Shown piece after piece: positions 47,507 through 57,628 of a DNA stretch of 64,000 nucleotides. The translations under genes and the position numbers were made by a program. The stretch comes from Levilactobacillus brevis (GTDB taxonomy: Bacteria; Bacillota; Bacilli; Lactobacillales; Lactobacillaceae). The stretch covers positions 992,001 through 1,056,000 of the forward strand of contig CP079699.1 in assembly GCA_021383565.1 (NCBI GenBank), written 5' to 3'. Every line of letters begins with the position of its first letter. Position 1 is the first letter of the stretch. Below the pieces are notes generated by a model that did no database searches, was not told the DNA's origin, and saw nothing but the letters and a program-made list of their open reading frames with translations.

Positions 47507-48601
47507 CTAGTCACGCTTGAGTGAAAGAACCACGTCCAAGACCCGGTCCGCGGCGTCTGGAACACCCAATTGCTTGGACGCAGACGCCATGTCTTGCCGC
47601 AAATCATCGTCGGTCATCAGTTGATCGGCCTTGGCCACCAGGGTGTCCCCGGTCAAGTCGGCTTCCTTGATGATCTCCGCCGCCCCCACATTAACCAACG
47701 ATTGCGCGTTCTTGGTTTGATGGTCCGCCGTGACGTAAGGACTCGGGATTAGAATGGACGGAATCCCATCGGCCGTAATCTCGGCAATGCTGGTGGCCCC
47801 GGCACGACCCACAATGGCCGCCACCTTAGGCAGAACCTCCGGCATATTCGGAATGTACGGTTTCACAACCACGTTGTCACCAAGCGTGGTGCCCTTGAGC
47901 TGTTCCATCACGCCATCGTAACGCTTCTGTCCGGTGACAAAGACCACCTGATAGTCGCGCTGGTTAAAGGCGGGAATGGCCGCCACCGTTGCCGCATTAA
48001 TCTTGAGAGCGCCTTGTGAGCCCCCGAAGATGAGCAACGTTGGGACGTCATCCTTCAAGTTGTAGGACTGCCAGTTGAAGTCACTGACGACTTCGGCAGC
48101 CTCCTGCGCCCGTGGATTCCCAGTCTTCACCATCTTGCTGGCTGGCAATTGGTCCAGCGCTGCATCGAAGACGTAGGCAATCCGGTCCACGTAGCGACTG
48201 AGGAATCGGTTGGTAATCCCTACCACACTATTTTGCTCGTGAATCATCGTCGGGACGTGGAGCCGGCTAGCGGCATACACCACGGCACCCGAGACATAGC
48301 CCCCGGTCCCAACGACCACGTCAGGCTTAAAGGTTTTGATCATTTTTTTCGTTTCGTGAACACTCTTGAGGAACAGATACAGCGTCTTGAAGTTCTCCAA
48401 CGACAGGGAACGCTTGAATCCTTGAATCTTTGTGGACTTAAACGGAATGCCCTTGGCTGGTACAATACTGCTCTCCAGGCCCCGTTCTGAACCCACGTAG
48501 AGAACTTCTGCGTGGGGGTCTCGTTTCTTTAAGGCTTTAATTAGGGCCAGCGCCGGGTAAATATGCCCACCGGTACCGCCACCCGATACGATTAGTCGCA
48601 T
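47507..48601 (-). CDS. murG: UDP-GlcNAc:lipid I GlcNAc transferase MurG
   Basis: 364 residues, GT-B glycosyltransferase. [14 protein letters not shown] at the N-terminus, [14 protein letters not shown] and [11 protein letters not shown] are the signature glycine-rich loops. Makes lipid II on the inner membrane face. Begins directly at the murD stop. Confidence 0.97.
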   Translation of the reverse strand: MRLIVSGGGTGGHIYPALALIKALKKRDPHAEVLYVGSERGLESSIVPAKGIPFKSTKIQGFKRSLSLENFKTLYLFLKSVHETKKMIKTFKPDVVVGTGGYVSGAVVYAASRLHVPTMIHEQNSVVGITNRFLSRYVDRIAYVFDAALDQLPASKMVKTGNPRAQEAAEVVSDFNWQSYNLKDDVPTLLIFGGSQGALKINAATVAAIPAFNQRDYQVVFVTGQKRYDGVMEQLKGTTLGDNVVVKPYIPNMPEVLPKVAAIVGRAGATSIAEITADGIPSILIPSPYVTADHQTKNAQSLVNVGAAEIIKEADLTGDTLVAKADQLMTDDDLRQDMASASKQLGVPDAADRVLDVVLSLKRD

Positions 48602-49981
48602 TTACTTTTCCTCCTGCTTACCCGTAAGCTTCTCCACGGCTTTGATAAAGCGATCGCCGCGGACCTCAAAGTTCCGGTATTGATCCCAACTGGCATTGGC
48701 TGGCGATAAGAGAATAATATCGCCCGGAGCGCTCAGTTGGTAAGCGACTGGCACCCCGGCTTCGGCGTTTTCGACCGTCTTGATGGTCTTCACGCCCGCC
48801 TGTTTTGCCGCGTCTTCCAGTAATTTAGCCGTTTGACCGAAGAGTACAATGGCCTTGACGTGCGCCTTCAGCGACGGCACCAACTTCTCAAAGGTGTAGC
48901 CCCGATCCAAGCCCCCAGCCAATAACACGACCGGTGCGTTGAACCCCTTCAAGGCCATCTCAGTGGCCTCCATGTCGGTAGCCTTAGAGTCGTTGTAGTA
49001 TTGACGGCCCTCGGCTTCTAACACGTATTGCGTCCGGTGACGCACACCACCGAAGCTCTTCAGCACGCTGACAATCGCGGCGGTGCTGACCCCCTTGATC
49101 TTAGCGACCGCAATTGCGGCCAACGCATTTTCGACGTTATGATCACCGGGCACCTTGATCTCGCTGGCGGCCATGATCTTTTCACCGCGGAAGTACAACT
49201 CCCCGTCAACCTCGTAGGCTCCATCTTGCGACTGATTCAGCCGGGAGAACGGGACAACCTTGGCGGCAGACTGCTGACTTAATTCCCGCCATTCGGGATT
49301 ATCGAAGTTGACGACAAAGTAATCGTCGGCCGTTTGATTGGCCGTAATCTTCATCTTGGCCGCAACATAGTTGGCCCGCGTCTTGTGATAGTCCAAGTGA
49401 TTCGAGAAAATGTTGGTTAAAACGGCGATGTGCGGGTGAAACTTGGTAGTTCCGACCAGCATGAAGCTGGAAACTTCCAGCACCAGCGTATCGTCGGCCG
49501 TTACTTCTTGGGCCACCTTACTAGCAGGAACCCCAATATTACCGGCGTACACCGCGTGACCAGCCGTCCGATCGTGATCCAGCATCTTCTGGATCATCGT
49601 GGTCGTCGTGGTCTTGCCGTTGCTCCCCGTGACGGCAACCATCTCGGCCTCGGCCACTTCACTGGTGAGTTCCATCTCGGTGATGATGGGTAGCTTCAGG
49701 TCCAACGCACGCTTCACGACGGGAACATCGTAGGGAATCCCCGGATTTTTCACCATCAAGTCATATCCGGCATCTAACAGATCCGGCGTTTGCTTCCCTA
49801 AAATCACCTGAAAACCGGCTGCCTGCAACTCCTGGGCATCCTGATTCTTTTCCAGTGGTTGAACGTCACTGACGGTCACCTTAGCCCCCAAACGCTTTAA
49901 TAATTTGGCTGCATTGGTTCCGCTCTTGGCCAATCCCAAGACCAGAACCTTTTTCCCTGCATATGTCGTGATCTGCTTCAT
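48602..49981 (-). CDS. murD: UDP-MurNAc-L-Ala:D-Glu ligase MurD
   Basis: 459 residues, Mur ligase. ATP loop AVTGSNGKTTTTTMI, central domain NIFSNHLDYH and C-terminal YNDSKATD are present. Adds D-Glu to the peptidoglycan precursor in the cytoplasm. First gene of the second half of the dcw cluster, behind its own probable promoter. Confidence 0.97.
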   Translation of the reverse strand: MKQITTYAGKKVLVLGLAKSGTNAAKLLKRLGAKVTVSDVQPLEKNQDAQELQAAGFQVILGKQTPDLLDAGYDLMVKNPGIPYDVPVVKRALDLKLPIITEMELTSEVAEAEMVAVTGSNGKTTTTTMIQKMLDHDRTAGHAVYAGNIGVPASKVAQEVTADDTLVLEVSSFMLVGTTKFHPHIAVLTNIFSNHLDYHKTRANYVAAKMKITANQTADDYFVVNFDNPEWRELSQQSAAKVVPFSRLNQSQDGAYEVDGELYFRGEKIMAASEIKVPGDHNVENALAAIAVAKIKGVSTAAIVSVLKSFGGVRHRTQYVLEAEGRQYYNDSKATDMEATEMALKGFNAPVVLLAGGLDRGYTFEKLVPSLKAHVKAIVLFGQTAKLLEDAAKQAGVKTIKTVENAEAGVPVAYQLSAPGDIILLSPANASWDQYRNFEVRGDRFIKAVEKLTGKQEEK

Positions 49982-50273
49982 AACACCGTTCGCTCTCCAT
50001 TCGTTTAGTGTTGCTGATTTATTTTCATTTTATATTGTTGCTGTCCGTCGTCAGAACGACGGCGGACCTACTTAGCTCTAAAATTGACACTACCCCTAGT
50101 TTATCAGGTTAGCCGGCTTATCTCACTAAATCTGCCAAAATCTACAAGAAATCTTCGATATTCGGCAAGTTTCCCTTAAAACTGCGGCTTAGTCACGACC
50201 CCGGCACCCTTCACTCGACTAAAAAAGGCTAGCCCCGCCCTAACGAGCAAGCTAGCCCATTAGTCGTCAGTCG
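49982..50273 (-). other. Break in the dcw cluster: mraY terminator and murD promoter
   Basis: 292 bp. On the minus strand the mraY terminator GGGCTAGC/GGCTAGCC plus six T lies at 50221-50258. An extended -10 TGATAAACT (hexamer at 50098-50103) follows, then a TCCGTCGTC/GACGGCGGA hairpin in the murD leader. No gene. Confidence 0.7.
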
Positions 50274-51245
50274 TTAGTGTGCAAGAATCGTCCACACCCC
50301 AGTTAACGCGGTAATCAAACCAATTCCCCAGAAGGTTAAGTCAATCTTCCATTCACTCCAACCCTTCATTTCGAAGTGGTGGTGAATCGGACTCATCAGG
50401 AAAATTCGTTTGCCCGTTAACTTGAATGAGGCAACTTGCAACATAACACTCGCGGTCTCAATCACAAAGATCAACCCAATCCACAGCAACGATAGTTCAT
50501 GATGCAACAGGATGGAAACCGCGGCTAACGCGCCACCCAATGCTAAAGAACCGGTGTCACCCATAAAGATCTTGGCGGGTTTGTGATTAAAGATGAGAAA
50601 ACCGAGAAGACTGCCGACTACGGCAAAACAAAAGATAGCAATGTTGAGTTGATGTTGTTGGTAGGCAACGATACCGTAAGCCGTAAAGGCAATGCTGGCC
50701 AACCCACTGACCAGACCATCCAGCCCGTCCGTTAGGTTCACCGCATTCGAGAAGCCCACCAACCAGATAATAATGAAGACGGCGTACCAGCCACTCATGT
50801 GCCAGTCGCCCAGCCCCGGCACGTGAAGCGCCATTGGGAGCTGCTCGTGGATGTAGACCCAGAATAGAATCAGGGCCCCGACGATTTGACCCAGCAACTT
50901 CTGCCAGGCCTTCAGTCCTTCATTTTGACGGTGGAACAGCTTGATACTGTCGTCCCACATCCCCAACGCGCCGTACAGGACCAAGATAAACAATAAGATC
51001 CAGGTCGTGGATAGAACGTGGTGTGGGGCTAGCGCCCAGCTCGTCACCAAGGTCATGATGACAATCGCGATGATGTACAGCAGGCCACCCATGGTTGGCG
51101 TGCCGGACTTTTTCTCGTGCCACGTGGGGCCTTCTTCTCGAATCATCTGGCCTTCATGGCGCGCTCTAAAGTAGCGGATTAGTGACGGCATAAACGCCAC
51201 GGTAATTATAAAACCACCCAGTAAGGGTAAACCAACATTCATCAT
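50274..51245 (-). CDS. mraY: Phospho-MurNAc-pentapeptide transferase MraY
   Basis: 323 residues with about ten membrane helices. Family signatures: [27 protein letters not shown] and the Asp-rich site [17 protein letters not shown] near the C-terminus. Makes lipid I. Ends with a strong terminator. Confidence 0.97.
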   Translation of the reverse strand: MMNVGLPLLGGFIITVAFMPSLIRYFRARHEGQMIREEGPTWHEKKSGTPTMGGLLYIIAIVIMTLVTSWALAPHHVLSTTWILLFILVLYGALGMWDDSIKLFHRQNEGLKAWQKLLGQIVGALILFWVYIHEQLPMALHVPGLGDWHMSGWYAVFIIIWLVGFSNAVNLTDGLDGLVSGLASIAFTAYGIVAYQQHQLNIAIFCFAVVGSLLGFLIFNHKPAKIFMGDTGSLALGGALAAVSILLHHELSLLWIGLIFVIETASVMLQVASFKLTGKRIFLMSPIHHHFEMKGWSEWKIDLTFWGIGLITALTGVWTILAH

Positions 51246-51267
51246 TTCTCTTTCTCAATCCTCGTTC

Positions 51268-53427
51268 TTATTTATTTTGTTTCAGGGTAACTGTTAACGT
51301 TGCACCCGAGGCAACGGTGGTACCCGCCTTAATACTTTGCTTCGTCACGTAGCCATCGCCCGTCACGTTCAGTTTAAGGCCTTCAATCTGAGCTAATTTT
51401 ACCACATCACCCTTCGACCAGCCGGTTAAACTTGGCAGAGCGACCGTGCCGCCCGTATTCAAGAAGACCCGTTGATTCTGATACAGCGTGGTGCCGGCAG
51501 AAACAGATTGTTTGGTGACCTTCTGCCCACTGCCTAACGTGGTGACCGTGGCGCCAGCTTTGGTCAACGCCGCCGTGGCTGCCGTCAATGACTTGCCCGT
51601 GACGGCTGGCATCTTGGATACCTTGGTTGTCTTGGCTTCGGTATCCTCCTGAAGTGCCCGCGCCATGACGGGTTTCATGATCGATGCCAGTAGTTGGGTT
51701 GCCGTCTTGCTGCCGAGATGTGGCTGCTTCATCGTGATATACATGACGTACTTAGGATTGCTAGCGGGGACCGTGGCAGCGACGGAGTACAGATAGTTGT
51801 CATCGCCTGACAGATACCCCTTTCCGTTGCTGACCTGCGCCGTCCCGGTCTTCACCGCGACTCGCTGCCCGCTCATCTTGTAGTCACTCCCAATACCATA
51901 ACTCTTATAGACGACATCTTCCATATGTTTTCGGACAGCCTTGGCCGTTTTGGCCGAAATGGGGTTGCCCATGACTTTAGGCGAGTACTGTTTCACCGTC
52001 TTGTTGGTGTCCGAGTCGGTCACCTTACTGATCACGTAAGGTTTCATCATCTTCCCGTTGTTGCTGACGGCCGTCATGGCCTGTAGCATCTGGAAGACCG
52101 TGACCTGAATCCCTTGACCAAACGCCGTGTCGGCCTGTTCGATCGGCCGCTGGAAGGCAATGCTCCCACTCAACTCGCCGGGCAACCCAGAGTTGGTACT
52201 CTTGAGGAAGCGGAAGCGGTCGATATACTTCTTCCAGGTCTTGGCCCCCATCTGTTGTTCCAAATGGGCCATGGCAACGTTACTGGACAATGCAACCCCC
52301 TTGTTATAGGTAATGGTACCCCAGCCAGAGGTGTTCCAGTCCGGAACGGTCTGATTGCCAATCGCGTATTTCCCAGATTGGTAGGTCGCATTCCCATTGT
52401 AGTTGCCACTATCAATGGATGACGCCAGGGTAAAGATCTTCATGGTCGACCCCGGTTCGTAAGCGTCCTGAACCAACGTGTCCCGCCAGATCTGATCGAT
52501 GCCCTTCTTGGTCGTGGCGTTGAAGGTTGGCCGTTGCGTCGCCGCTAGAATAGCCCCGGTCTTGGCGTTCATCAGAACCGCGTTCATCGAGTTGGCCTTG
52601 ACCTGACTTTGTACGCTACTCATTTCCGTTTCCAGTAGGGTCTGTAACCGGGTGTCTAACGTGGTATAGACGTTATCGCCGTTTTTGGCCTTCTTATACT
52701 TCTGTTTCGTCCCGGGAAGTTGGTAGCCATACATATCCTTCTTAATCTTCTGCGAGCCGTTCGTCCCGGTCAGTTGCTTGTTGAAGGCCTGCTCGATTCC
52801 CATGGACCCCGTCAGCGTGGTCTGACCATCGCTAGCGGTCTTAGCCTGCGCCAACCCGATCAAATGCGAGGCAAACGTTCCATTGGGATACAATCGAGAT
52901 TCCTGCTGAATGAAGTTGACCCCGTTGAGATGTTCCTTTTGAATCTTCTGCTTGGTGGTCAACGAGATATTTTGGCCGGCCGTCCCAAATTCAACCTGAA
53001 ACGGATGACCCGAACTGGGGTTGAGAATCTTGAGGGCCTTCTCGCGACTGATTGGCAGATTCTTGGCCAACACGGTCGCGATCTTTTCCTTATTCGTGGC
53101 GTACAGCTTCTGTCCGTCCACACTCTTCTGTCGCTTATCTAAGACGACGTACAGGGAGTAGACGCTGGTATCCTCGGCAATGGCTTGGCCGTTGGCATCG
53201 TAAATGGTCCCCCGCTTGGCCTTCAAGGTCTCGTTCGCCGTATACAACTTCTGAGCGGAAGCACTCAGGTTGACGTTTTGAACCTTTTTTCCAATGGAGA
53301 TATACGAAAAGCGACCAACGATGAGGATAAAAACCGCAATGAAAAGGAAAAACAGAAACTGGCCAACGTACTTCCGGTTCCTGCGGGGCTGCTTATTCAT
53401 CATTTGTCGCTTATTTGGATCCTTCAT
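51268..53427 (-). CDS. pbp2B: Septal transpeptidase PBP2B (FtsI-type) with PASTA domains
   Basis: 719 residues. A membrane helix near residues 25-45, a dimerisation domain, the transpeptidase domain with SxxK in EPGSTMKIF, SxN in LSSNVAMA and KTGTAQVSNG, and two C-terminal PASTA domains from about residue 585. Cross-links septal peptidoglycan. Its start overlaps the ftsL stop by one base. Confidence 0.95.
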   Translation of the reverse strand: MKDPNKRQMMNKQPRRNRKYVGQFLFFLFIAVFILIVGRFSYISIGKKVQNVNLSASAQKLYTANETLKAKRGTIYDANGQAIAEDTSVYSLYVVLDKRQKSVDGQKLYATNKEKIATVLAKNLPISREKALKILNPSSGHPFQVEFGTAGQNISLTTKQKIQKEHLNGVNFIQQESRLYPNGTFASHLIGLAQAKTASDGQTTLTGSMGIEQAFNKQLTGTNGSQKIKKDMYGYQLPGTKQKYKKAKNGDNVYTTLDTRLQTLLETEMSSVQSQVKANSMNAVLMNAKTGAILAATQRPTFNATTKKGIDQIWRDTLVQDAYEPGSTMKIFTLASSIDSGNYNGNATYQSGKYAIGNQTVPDWNTSGWGTITYNKGVALSSNVAMAHLEQQMGAKTWKKYIDRFRFLKSTNSGLPGELSGSIAFQRPIEQADTAFGQGIQVTVFQMLQAMTAVSNNGKMMKPYVISKVTDSDTNKTVKQYSPKVMGNPISAKTAKAVRKHMEDVVYKSYGIGSDYKMSGQRVAVKTGTAQVSNGKGYLSGDDNYLYSVAATVPASNPKYVMYITMKQPHLGSKTATQLLASIMKPVMARALQEDTEAKTTKVSKMPAVTGKSLTAATAALTKAGATVTTLGSGQKVTKQSVSAGTTLYQNQRVFLNTGGTVALPSLTGWSKGDVVKLAQIEGLKLNVTGDGYVTKQSIKAGTTVASGATLTVTLKQNK

Positions 53428-53828
53428 TATTTGTTAACATTCCTTATGCGGTCGTTTTGGAGAGATAGACCTTGCTTTTTAGCAATTTTATCAAGCCGAC
53501 TGCGACTCTGCAACTCATTTATTTGTTGTTGCTTGTTGGTATTACGATTGGTATAGGTGGTCACAGCACTGTTGACGCTTTGCAGTTCGTGCTGGGCATT
53601 GCTCAAGGAAATTTTCGCGGAAACGACACAGACCATCAGCACAGCCAAAACGAGGCCGCAAACGGTCATCAAACATTTTTCAAATTTAGAAACCGGTAAT
53701 TTTTGGCTATTAGGATTGCCTTGAGGGTGAACCTCCGGCTGCGCTTGCCGTTGCGGTTGTTCTATGTTTGGGCGTTGTTGGGGTTCCTGTGTGAGAGGAA
53801 CGGCTTCAGCTAAATTATTTTGCGCCAT
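53427..53828 (-). CDS. ftsL: Cell-division protein FtsL
   Basis: 133 residues: a Gln/Pro-rich cytoplasmic N-terminus, one membrane helix (CLMTVCGLVLAVLMVCVV) and an outside coiled coil. Position between rsmH and pbp2B is the conserved place of ftsL, which decides the call as sequence conservation is low. Confidence 0.88.
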   Translation of the reverse strand: MAQNNLAEAVPLTQEPQQRPNIEQPQRQAQPEVHPQGNPNSQKLPVSKFEKCLMTVCGLVLAVLMVCVVSAKISLSNAQHELQSVNSAVTTYTNRNTNKQQQINELQSRSRLDKIAKKQGLSLQNDRIRNVNK

Positions 53829-53870
53829 AATTGATCATCTTCCTATGTCAATATTTAGTAATTGGTTTGA

Positions 53871-54815
53871 CTATTTAACTTTTTCTAAAACGCGAAGCTT
53901 GGCACTATGAGCTCGGTGGTTAGCAGCCAATTCCTCCTCCGAAGGCGTAATCGGCTTACGATTAACCAACTGGTAGTCGGGCTGCAAGTTATCCGGAATC
54001 ACGGGAATACCGTGGGGAAGTTCCGGTAAGGAGGAATGTTCACGAAACATGGTCTTGACTAACCGGTCTTCTAACGACTGGAAGGTAATGACACTGACCC
54101 GGCCGTGAAGTGCCAGCAGGTCGATGGCCTGTTCCAGAGAATCCTCTAGGGCGCCGAGTTCGTCATTCACGGCAATCCGAATCGCCTGAAAGACCTTCTT
54201 GGCAGGATGACCCCCGTGGCGCCGAGCGGCAGCGGGAATCCCCTCCTTGATAATCTCAACGAGTTGCCCCGTCGTGTCGATGGGGGCTGTGGCCCGGTGG
54301 CGTTCAATGGCCCGGGCAATCGGCTTGGCAAATTTCTCCTCACCGTAACGGTGGAAGATGCGCATCAAGTCGTTGAAGTCCCATTCATTGACCACGATCC
54401 AAGCGGTTAACTTGGCGCTCTGATCCATGCGCATGTCTAGCGGTGCGTCGTGTTGGTAACTAAATCCCCGGTCGGCTTCGTCAAATTGCGGCGAAGAAAC
54501 ACCGAGGTCGTAAAGAATACCATCGACCTCGGTAATGTTCCGGGCGTTGAGTTCTTCTTTGATTTGGCGGAAGTTACGCTTGATAAACGTGAGCTTTCCC
54601 TCGTCAACGTACTTCTTTAAGTGTTCTTGATTGTAAGTAATTGCGGTCTGATCTTGGTCAAATGCGTACAGGTGACCCGTGGTTAACTGCTCCAGAATGT
54701 GCTGGCTGTGACCGCCACCACCGAGAGTGCAGTCAACGTAGGTGCCCGTTGGCTTGATGGCTAACCCCGCCACTGCTTCATTTAACAAAACCGTTACATG
54801 ATGAAAGTCTTCCAT
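53871..54815 (-). CDS. rsmH: 16S rRNA m4C1402 methyltransferase RsmH
   Basis: 314 residues. [15 protein letters not shown] is the SAM-binding motif, followed by [19 protein letters not shown] and [11 protein letters not shown]-type elements. I choose the ATG at 54815 ([15 protein letters not shown]) after GGGAGAG; the longer frame runs back into mraZ. Second gene of the mraZ operon. Confidence 0.95.
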   Translation of the reverse strand: MEDFHHVTVLLNEAVAGLAIKPTGTYVDCTLGGGGHSQHILEQLTTGHLYAFDQDQTAITYNQEHLKKYVDEGKLTFIKRNFRQIKEELNARNITEVDGILYDLGVSSPQFDEADRGFSYQHDAPLDMRMDQSAKLTAWIVVNEWDFNDLMRIFHRYGEEKFAKPIARAIERHRATAPIDTTGQLVEIIKEGIPAAARRHGGHPAKKVFQAIRIAVNDELGALEDSLEQAIDLLALHGRVSVITFQSLEDRLVKTMFREHSSLPELPHGIPVIPDNLQPDYQLVNRKPITPSEEELAANHRAHSAKLRVLEKVK

Positions 54816-54835
54816 GAACACTCTCCCTTCCCGAG

Positions 54836-55267
54836 TTACATCCCAAAGTCGATTAAATTTTCGGCGATATCGTCGAAGTCTTCTTCGGCGGCGGTAGAAA
54901 ATTGTTCCCACCGTTCTTGACTCCAAATTTCAAAGCGGTTCGCCACACCCACGATGACACACTGTTTGGTCAATGCGGCGTGCTCTTGTAAAGATTTGGG
55001 TAAGTTGATTCGTCCCTGCTTATCCAGCTCGCACTCCGTCGCAGCGGAGTAAAAGAACCGGACAAAGGCCCGTGCATCTTTACGGTTGACTGGCAAGGCT
55101 TTCAATTTTTCTTGCAAGGCTGACCACTCGGACATGGGATAACCGAATAAACACCCATCCATCCCGCGGGTCACCACAAATTGTTCGCCAAGCTGCTCCC
55201 GAAATTTTGCGGGGATAATGAGCCGGCCCTTGGTATCGATTGAATGTTCAAATTCGCCCATGAACAT
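54836..55267 (-). CDS. mraZ: Transcriptional regulator MraZ
   Basis: 143 residues with two SpoVT/AbrB-like MraZ domains; [14 protein letters not shown] and [13 protein letters not shown] are the repeated DXXGR motifs. A ring-forming DNA-binding protein that controls the dcw operon. The ATG at 55267 (MFMGEFEHS) has GGGGGT 8 nt upstream and matches the family start better than the ATG two codons earlier. Confidence 0.95.
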   Translation of the reverse strand: MFMGEFEHSIDTKGRLIIPAKFREQLGEQFVVTRGMDGCLFGYPMSEWSALQEKLKALPVNRKDARAFVRFFYSAATECELDKQGRINLPKSLQEHAALTKQCVIVGVANRFEIWSQERWEQFSTAAEEDFDDIAENLIDFGM

Positions 55268-55299
55268 GGCCATTACCCCCTATTTGTAACTATTGTCAA

Positions 55300-55329
55300 G
55301 TTTACCACATGCCCCCACTTTCTACCACA
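55300..55329 (-). promoter_or_regulatory. MraZ-binding repeats at the dcw promoter
   Basis: Read on the minus strand, three direct repeats with exact 10-nt period: TGTGGTAGAA, AGTGGGGGCA, TGTGGTAAAC. MraZ boxes are GTGGG-like repeats at this spacing. TTGACA (55294-55299) follows immediately and may be part of the promoter, though no well-spaced -10 is obvious. Confidence 0.75.
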
Positions 55330-55365
55330 ACGTTTCCGAATTTTTATAAATTTCCCCACAAAGCT

Positions 55366-55401
55366 TAAAAAAGCCGCGGCGAACATCTGTTCACCGCGGC
55401 T
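55366..55401 (-). terminator. Terminator after the DUF3397 gene
   Basis: AGCCGCGGTGAACA pairs with TGTTCGCCGCGGCT (one wobble) on the minus strand, followed by TTTTTT. It insulates the dcw operon. Confidence 0.9.
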
Positions 55402-55467
55402 GGAAACCCTTCATATTTCACCCAAAAACCGGTTCAATAATCAAAATTATTAATATTTATGCATTAA

Positions 55468-55821
55468 CTAACTAATTACAAGTAAAAAGCACACGCCAAA
55501 TCCGAGAAGCCAGTACAAATCGGTTAGGCGCCAGAATGTTTTGAAGAAGCTGGGATACAAAATCTCGTGGTTGCGAATCGCCTGTAGCAAAGTCACCACG
55601 ATTCCCACCAACATCCAGCCAATCACGAGCCAGGGCATGATAACCCCCGCCCCTGCCGGAATCAAGATGAGTGAGCACCCTAAAAAGAGGGGCGCCATCA
55701 GATCCCAGGTGCTTAGCCACGCTGGCCAACGCCGTCGTAGCAAAGCTTTAACGCCCCGAATGAGCAAGAACCCAATCACCAGTATGGCCAGTTGCCCGCC
55801 CGGCGATGTCCAAAACTTCAT
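55468..55821 (-). CDS. DUF3397 membrane protein
   Basis: 117 residues with about four hydrophobic helices (10-25, 42-60, 66-85, 101-116). The DUF3397 family is found upstream of mraZ in lactobacilli; function unknown. ATG at 55821 follows a G-rich ribosome site (GGGGGGAAG). Confidence 0.83.
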   Translation of the reverse strand: MKFWTSPGGQLAILVIGFLLIRGVKALLRRRWPAWLSTWDLMAPLFLGCSLILIPAGAGVIMPWLVIGWMLVGIVVTLLQAIRNHEILYPSFFKTFWRLTDLYWLLGFGVCFLLVIS

Positions 55822-55852
55822 GTTACTTCCCCCCACTGCTAGTCTTCGTTAT

Positions 55853-55881
55853 ATTATAGAGATTTCGCGGGGGACTTGCAA
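55853..55881 (-). promoter_or_regulatory. Promoter of the DUF3397 gene
   Basis: TTGCAA (55876-55881) and TATAAT (55853-55858) on the minus strand, 17 nt apart. Confidence 0.85.
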
Positions 55882-55922
55882 TCGAGATTTGTAACAACTC
55901 CTTGACAAGTTACCCGAACCTG

Positions 55923-55951
55923 TTGCATTTCGACCGACGCCACGGTAAACT
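55923..55951 (+). promoter_or_regulatory. Promoter of the DUF4044 gene
   Basis: TTGCAT (55923-55928) and TAAACT (55946-55951), 17 nt apart, diverging from the DUF3397 promoter. Confidence 0.65.
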
Positions 55952-55991
55952 AGTTGAGTAAAATGGGACGTAAAGAGGTGGCTATTCACGT

Positions 55992-56108
55992 ATGGAAAAG
56001 AAAAAGAAATCAACATTTCAAAAGATTCTCAACGTTTTTGTTTGGATTATGATCATCGCAACGATTGGGTCACTTGTTTTCGGTGCCATTACCGCGTTCA
56101 TGAACTAA
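55992..56108 (+). CDS. DUF4044 small membrane protein
   Basis: 38 codons: MEKKKKSTFQKILNVF followed by one membrane helix (VWIMIIATIGSLVFGAITAF). The Lys-rich start and single helix match the DUF4044 family of tiny proteins in Lactobacillales. GAGGTG lies about 12 nt upstream; a terminator follows. Function unknown; divergent from DUF3397 and next to mraZ. Confidence 0.8.
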   Translation: MEKKKKSTFQKILNVFVWIMIIATIGSLVFGAITAFMN

Positions 56109-56119
56109 GCAAGTCCAAG

Positions 56120-56175
56120 AGGTAAGCTTCGCAGGATAGTGTTTTTCCTGAGAAACTTGCCTTTTAATTTTGCAT
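56120..56175 (+). terminator. Terminator after the DUF4044 gene
   Basis: AGGTAAG and CAGGA pair with TCCTG and CTTGCCT, then TTTTAATTTT. Confidence 0.7.
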
Positions 56176-56311
56176 AAAAACCACAAAGCGTGGTCGACCA
56201 TTCATTCCGTCACGCAGTGCCTTTTTAACCGGCTAGGCGACGATTTCTGACTATCAATAAGGTAAGTTAGCTAATTAACTGGTTACGCTTACATTGTCCT
56301 TCAACATAGAT

Positions 56312-56735
56312 GATGCTGTCCGCCTTACCGTTCGTCAAATCTGGTCTGGATCGCTGTGGGCAGGATCGGGAAAAGCCAAAGGGCGGTCTTTTCCCTCGCT
56401 TTGAGCCGATGACCAACGTCTCAAAGTCGTCATTTTCCAAGCAGAGCGCTCGAAAAATCCCACGGCTGAGACCAAATTTGACTCACTCACGGCTGCATGA
56501 GACGTATCCAATTCAGCTAGCCGAATGTTGCCACTGCAACGATATTGCCGCGCGTTCAGTAGTTTTCAACCATCGTAACCGGAGACAGTCAGAGATGGAG
56601 GTAGCCATAACAGCAGTCTTAGCTGATGTTCTGAGTTAGCTTACAGAGTGGCCGTTGGAGGTTGACGATCTTGGTCAGACTTCAAACCGAGCCGGAGAAC
56701 CGTTTCTCAGTCCACAGACGTTCCCTCTGGCAAAC
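56312..56735 (+). ncRNA. Structured repeat RNA, copy D1
   Basis: Same orientation and fold as the 36-kb copy. Closing stem GTCAAATCTGGTCT (56334-56347) with AGACCAAATTTGAC (56469-56482), one mismatch. Hairpins GGGAAAAG/CTTTTCCC (56368-56375/56388-56395, perfect), CTTTGAG/CTCAAAG (56399-56405/56420-56426) and TTTTCCAAG/CTCGAAAAA (56433-56441/56449-56457). The 3' domain runs to about 56735, where it meets copy D2 tail to tail. The long frame over it (56310-56639) has no ribosome site and is broken in other copies. Confidence 0.65.
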
Positions 56736-56950
56736 CCGTAGCCGTGAGTGAAGCGACCTATGAGCTCAGCCGTGGGATTATCTTAGCGGCATCAGCCGGT
56801 TAGATAATGGCGACTTGGAAACGCCGATTCTGGGCGGTTCCAAGCGAGCTCCGAGACCGCTTTTCAGGCTCGGAGCGTCTGTTATGATCCCTTTGGGGTT
56901 GTCAAATGAAATAATATAATTCATCTGACAATCAACGGAGGGAATATGAC

Positions 56951-57628
56951 ATGTCGAAGATCAAGTATAGTGCCGTGGAGAAGCTGGAGTTGATTAATGA
57001 GTTTGAAGCATCAGGTCAAACTAATATTGGCTTTGCCAGAGAACATGGTTTGGCAGACAAGGAGGCGGTCATTCGGTGGCGGGCGTTGTACAAACGAGAT
57101 GGCTTTGATGGGCTTAAAGAATCTAAAGGTTGTCGCAGATACAGTGAGGTCTTTAAGCTAAGAGTCGTGTATGCTTTTTTGAACGGCGAAGGTTCACAAC
57201 GAGAAGTAGCAATGAAGTATGGTTTGCGCTCAGCTACGCAGGTAAATTACTGGGTTTCCAGGTATAATAGGGACAAAACTGTGACGGCAACCCCGTCTAG
57301 AAAGCAGGTCCCAACGATGAGCCGAAAAACTACTCTGGCAGAGCGTATTGAAGTGGTTGAGTACATTACCAAGCAGAACCACTCATATAACGAAGCAGCT
57401 GAACATTACAGCGTCTCCTACCAACAAGCCCGTTCGTGGGTGCTTAGAGCTAAGAAAGGTGGTTACAACGCCTTAGAGGATCGACGCGGACACCGTAAGC
57501 CACAACGAGAATTAACCGACTTAGATAAGGCCAATTTGCGGATTAAGCAACTAGAAGGTCAAGTCGCCGACATGGAATTACTGAAAGAATTCGTAAAAAA
57601 ATTTCAAGAAATTCAGCACAAGGGGTGA
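56951..57628 (+). CDS. IS3 transposase, OrfA (copy 2)
   Basis: Protein sequence identical to the OrfA at 11820-12497, with the same A7 slippage run before its end. Confidence 0.93.
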   Translation: MSKIKYSAVEKLELINEFEASGQTNIGFAREHGLADKEAVIRWRALYKRDGFDGLKESKGCRRYSEVFKLRVVYAFLNGEGSQREVAMKYGLRSATQVNYWVSRYNRDKTVTATPSRKQVPTMSRKTTLAERIEVVEYITKQNHSYNEAAEHYSVSYQQARSWVLRAKKGGYNALEDRRGHRKPQRELTDLDKANLRIKQLEGQVADMELLKEFVKKFQEIQHKG

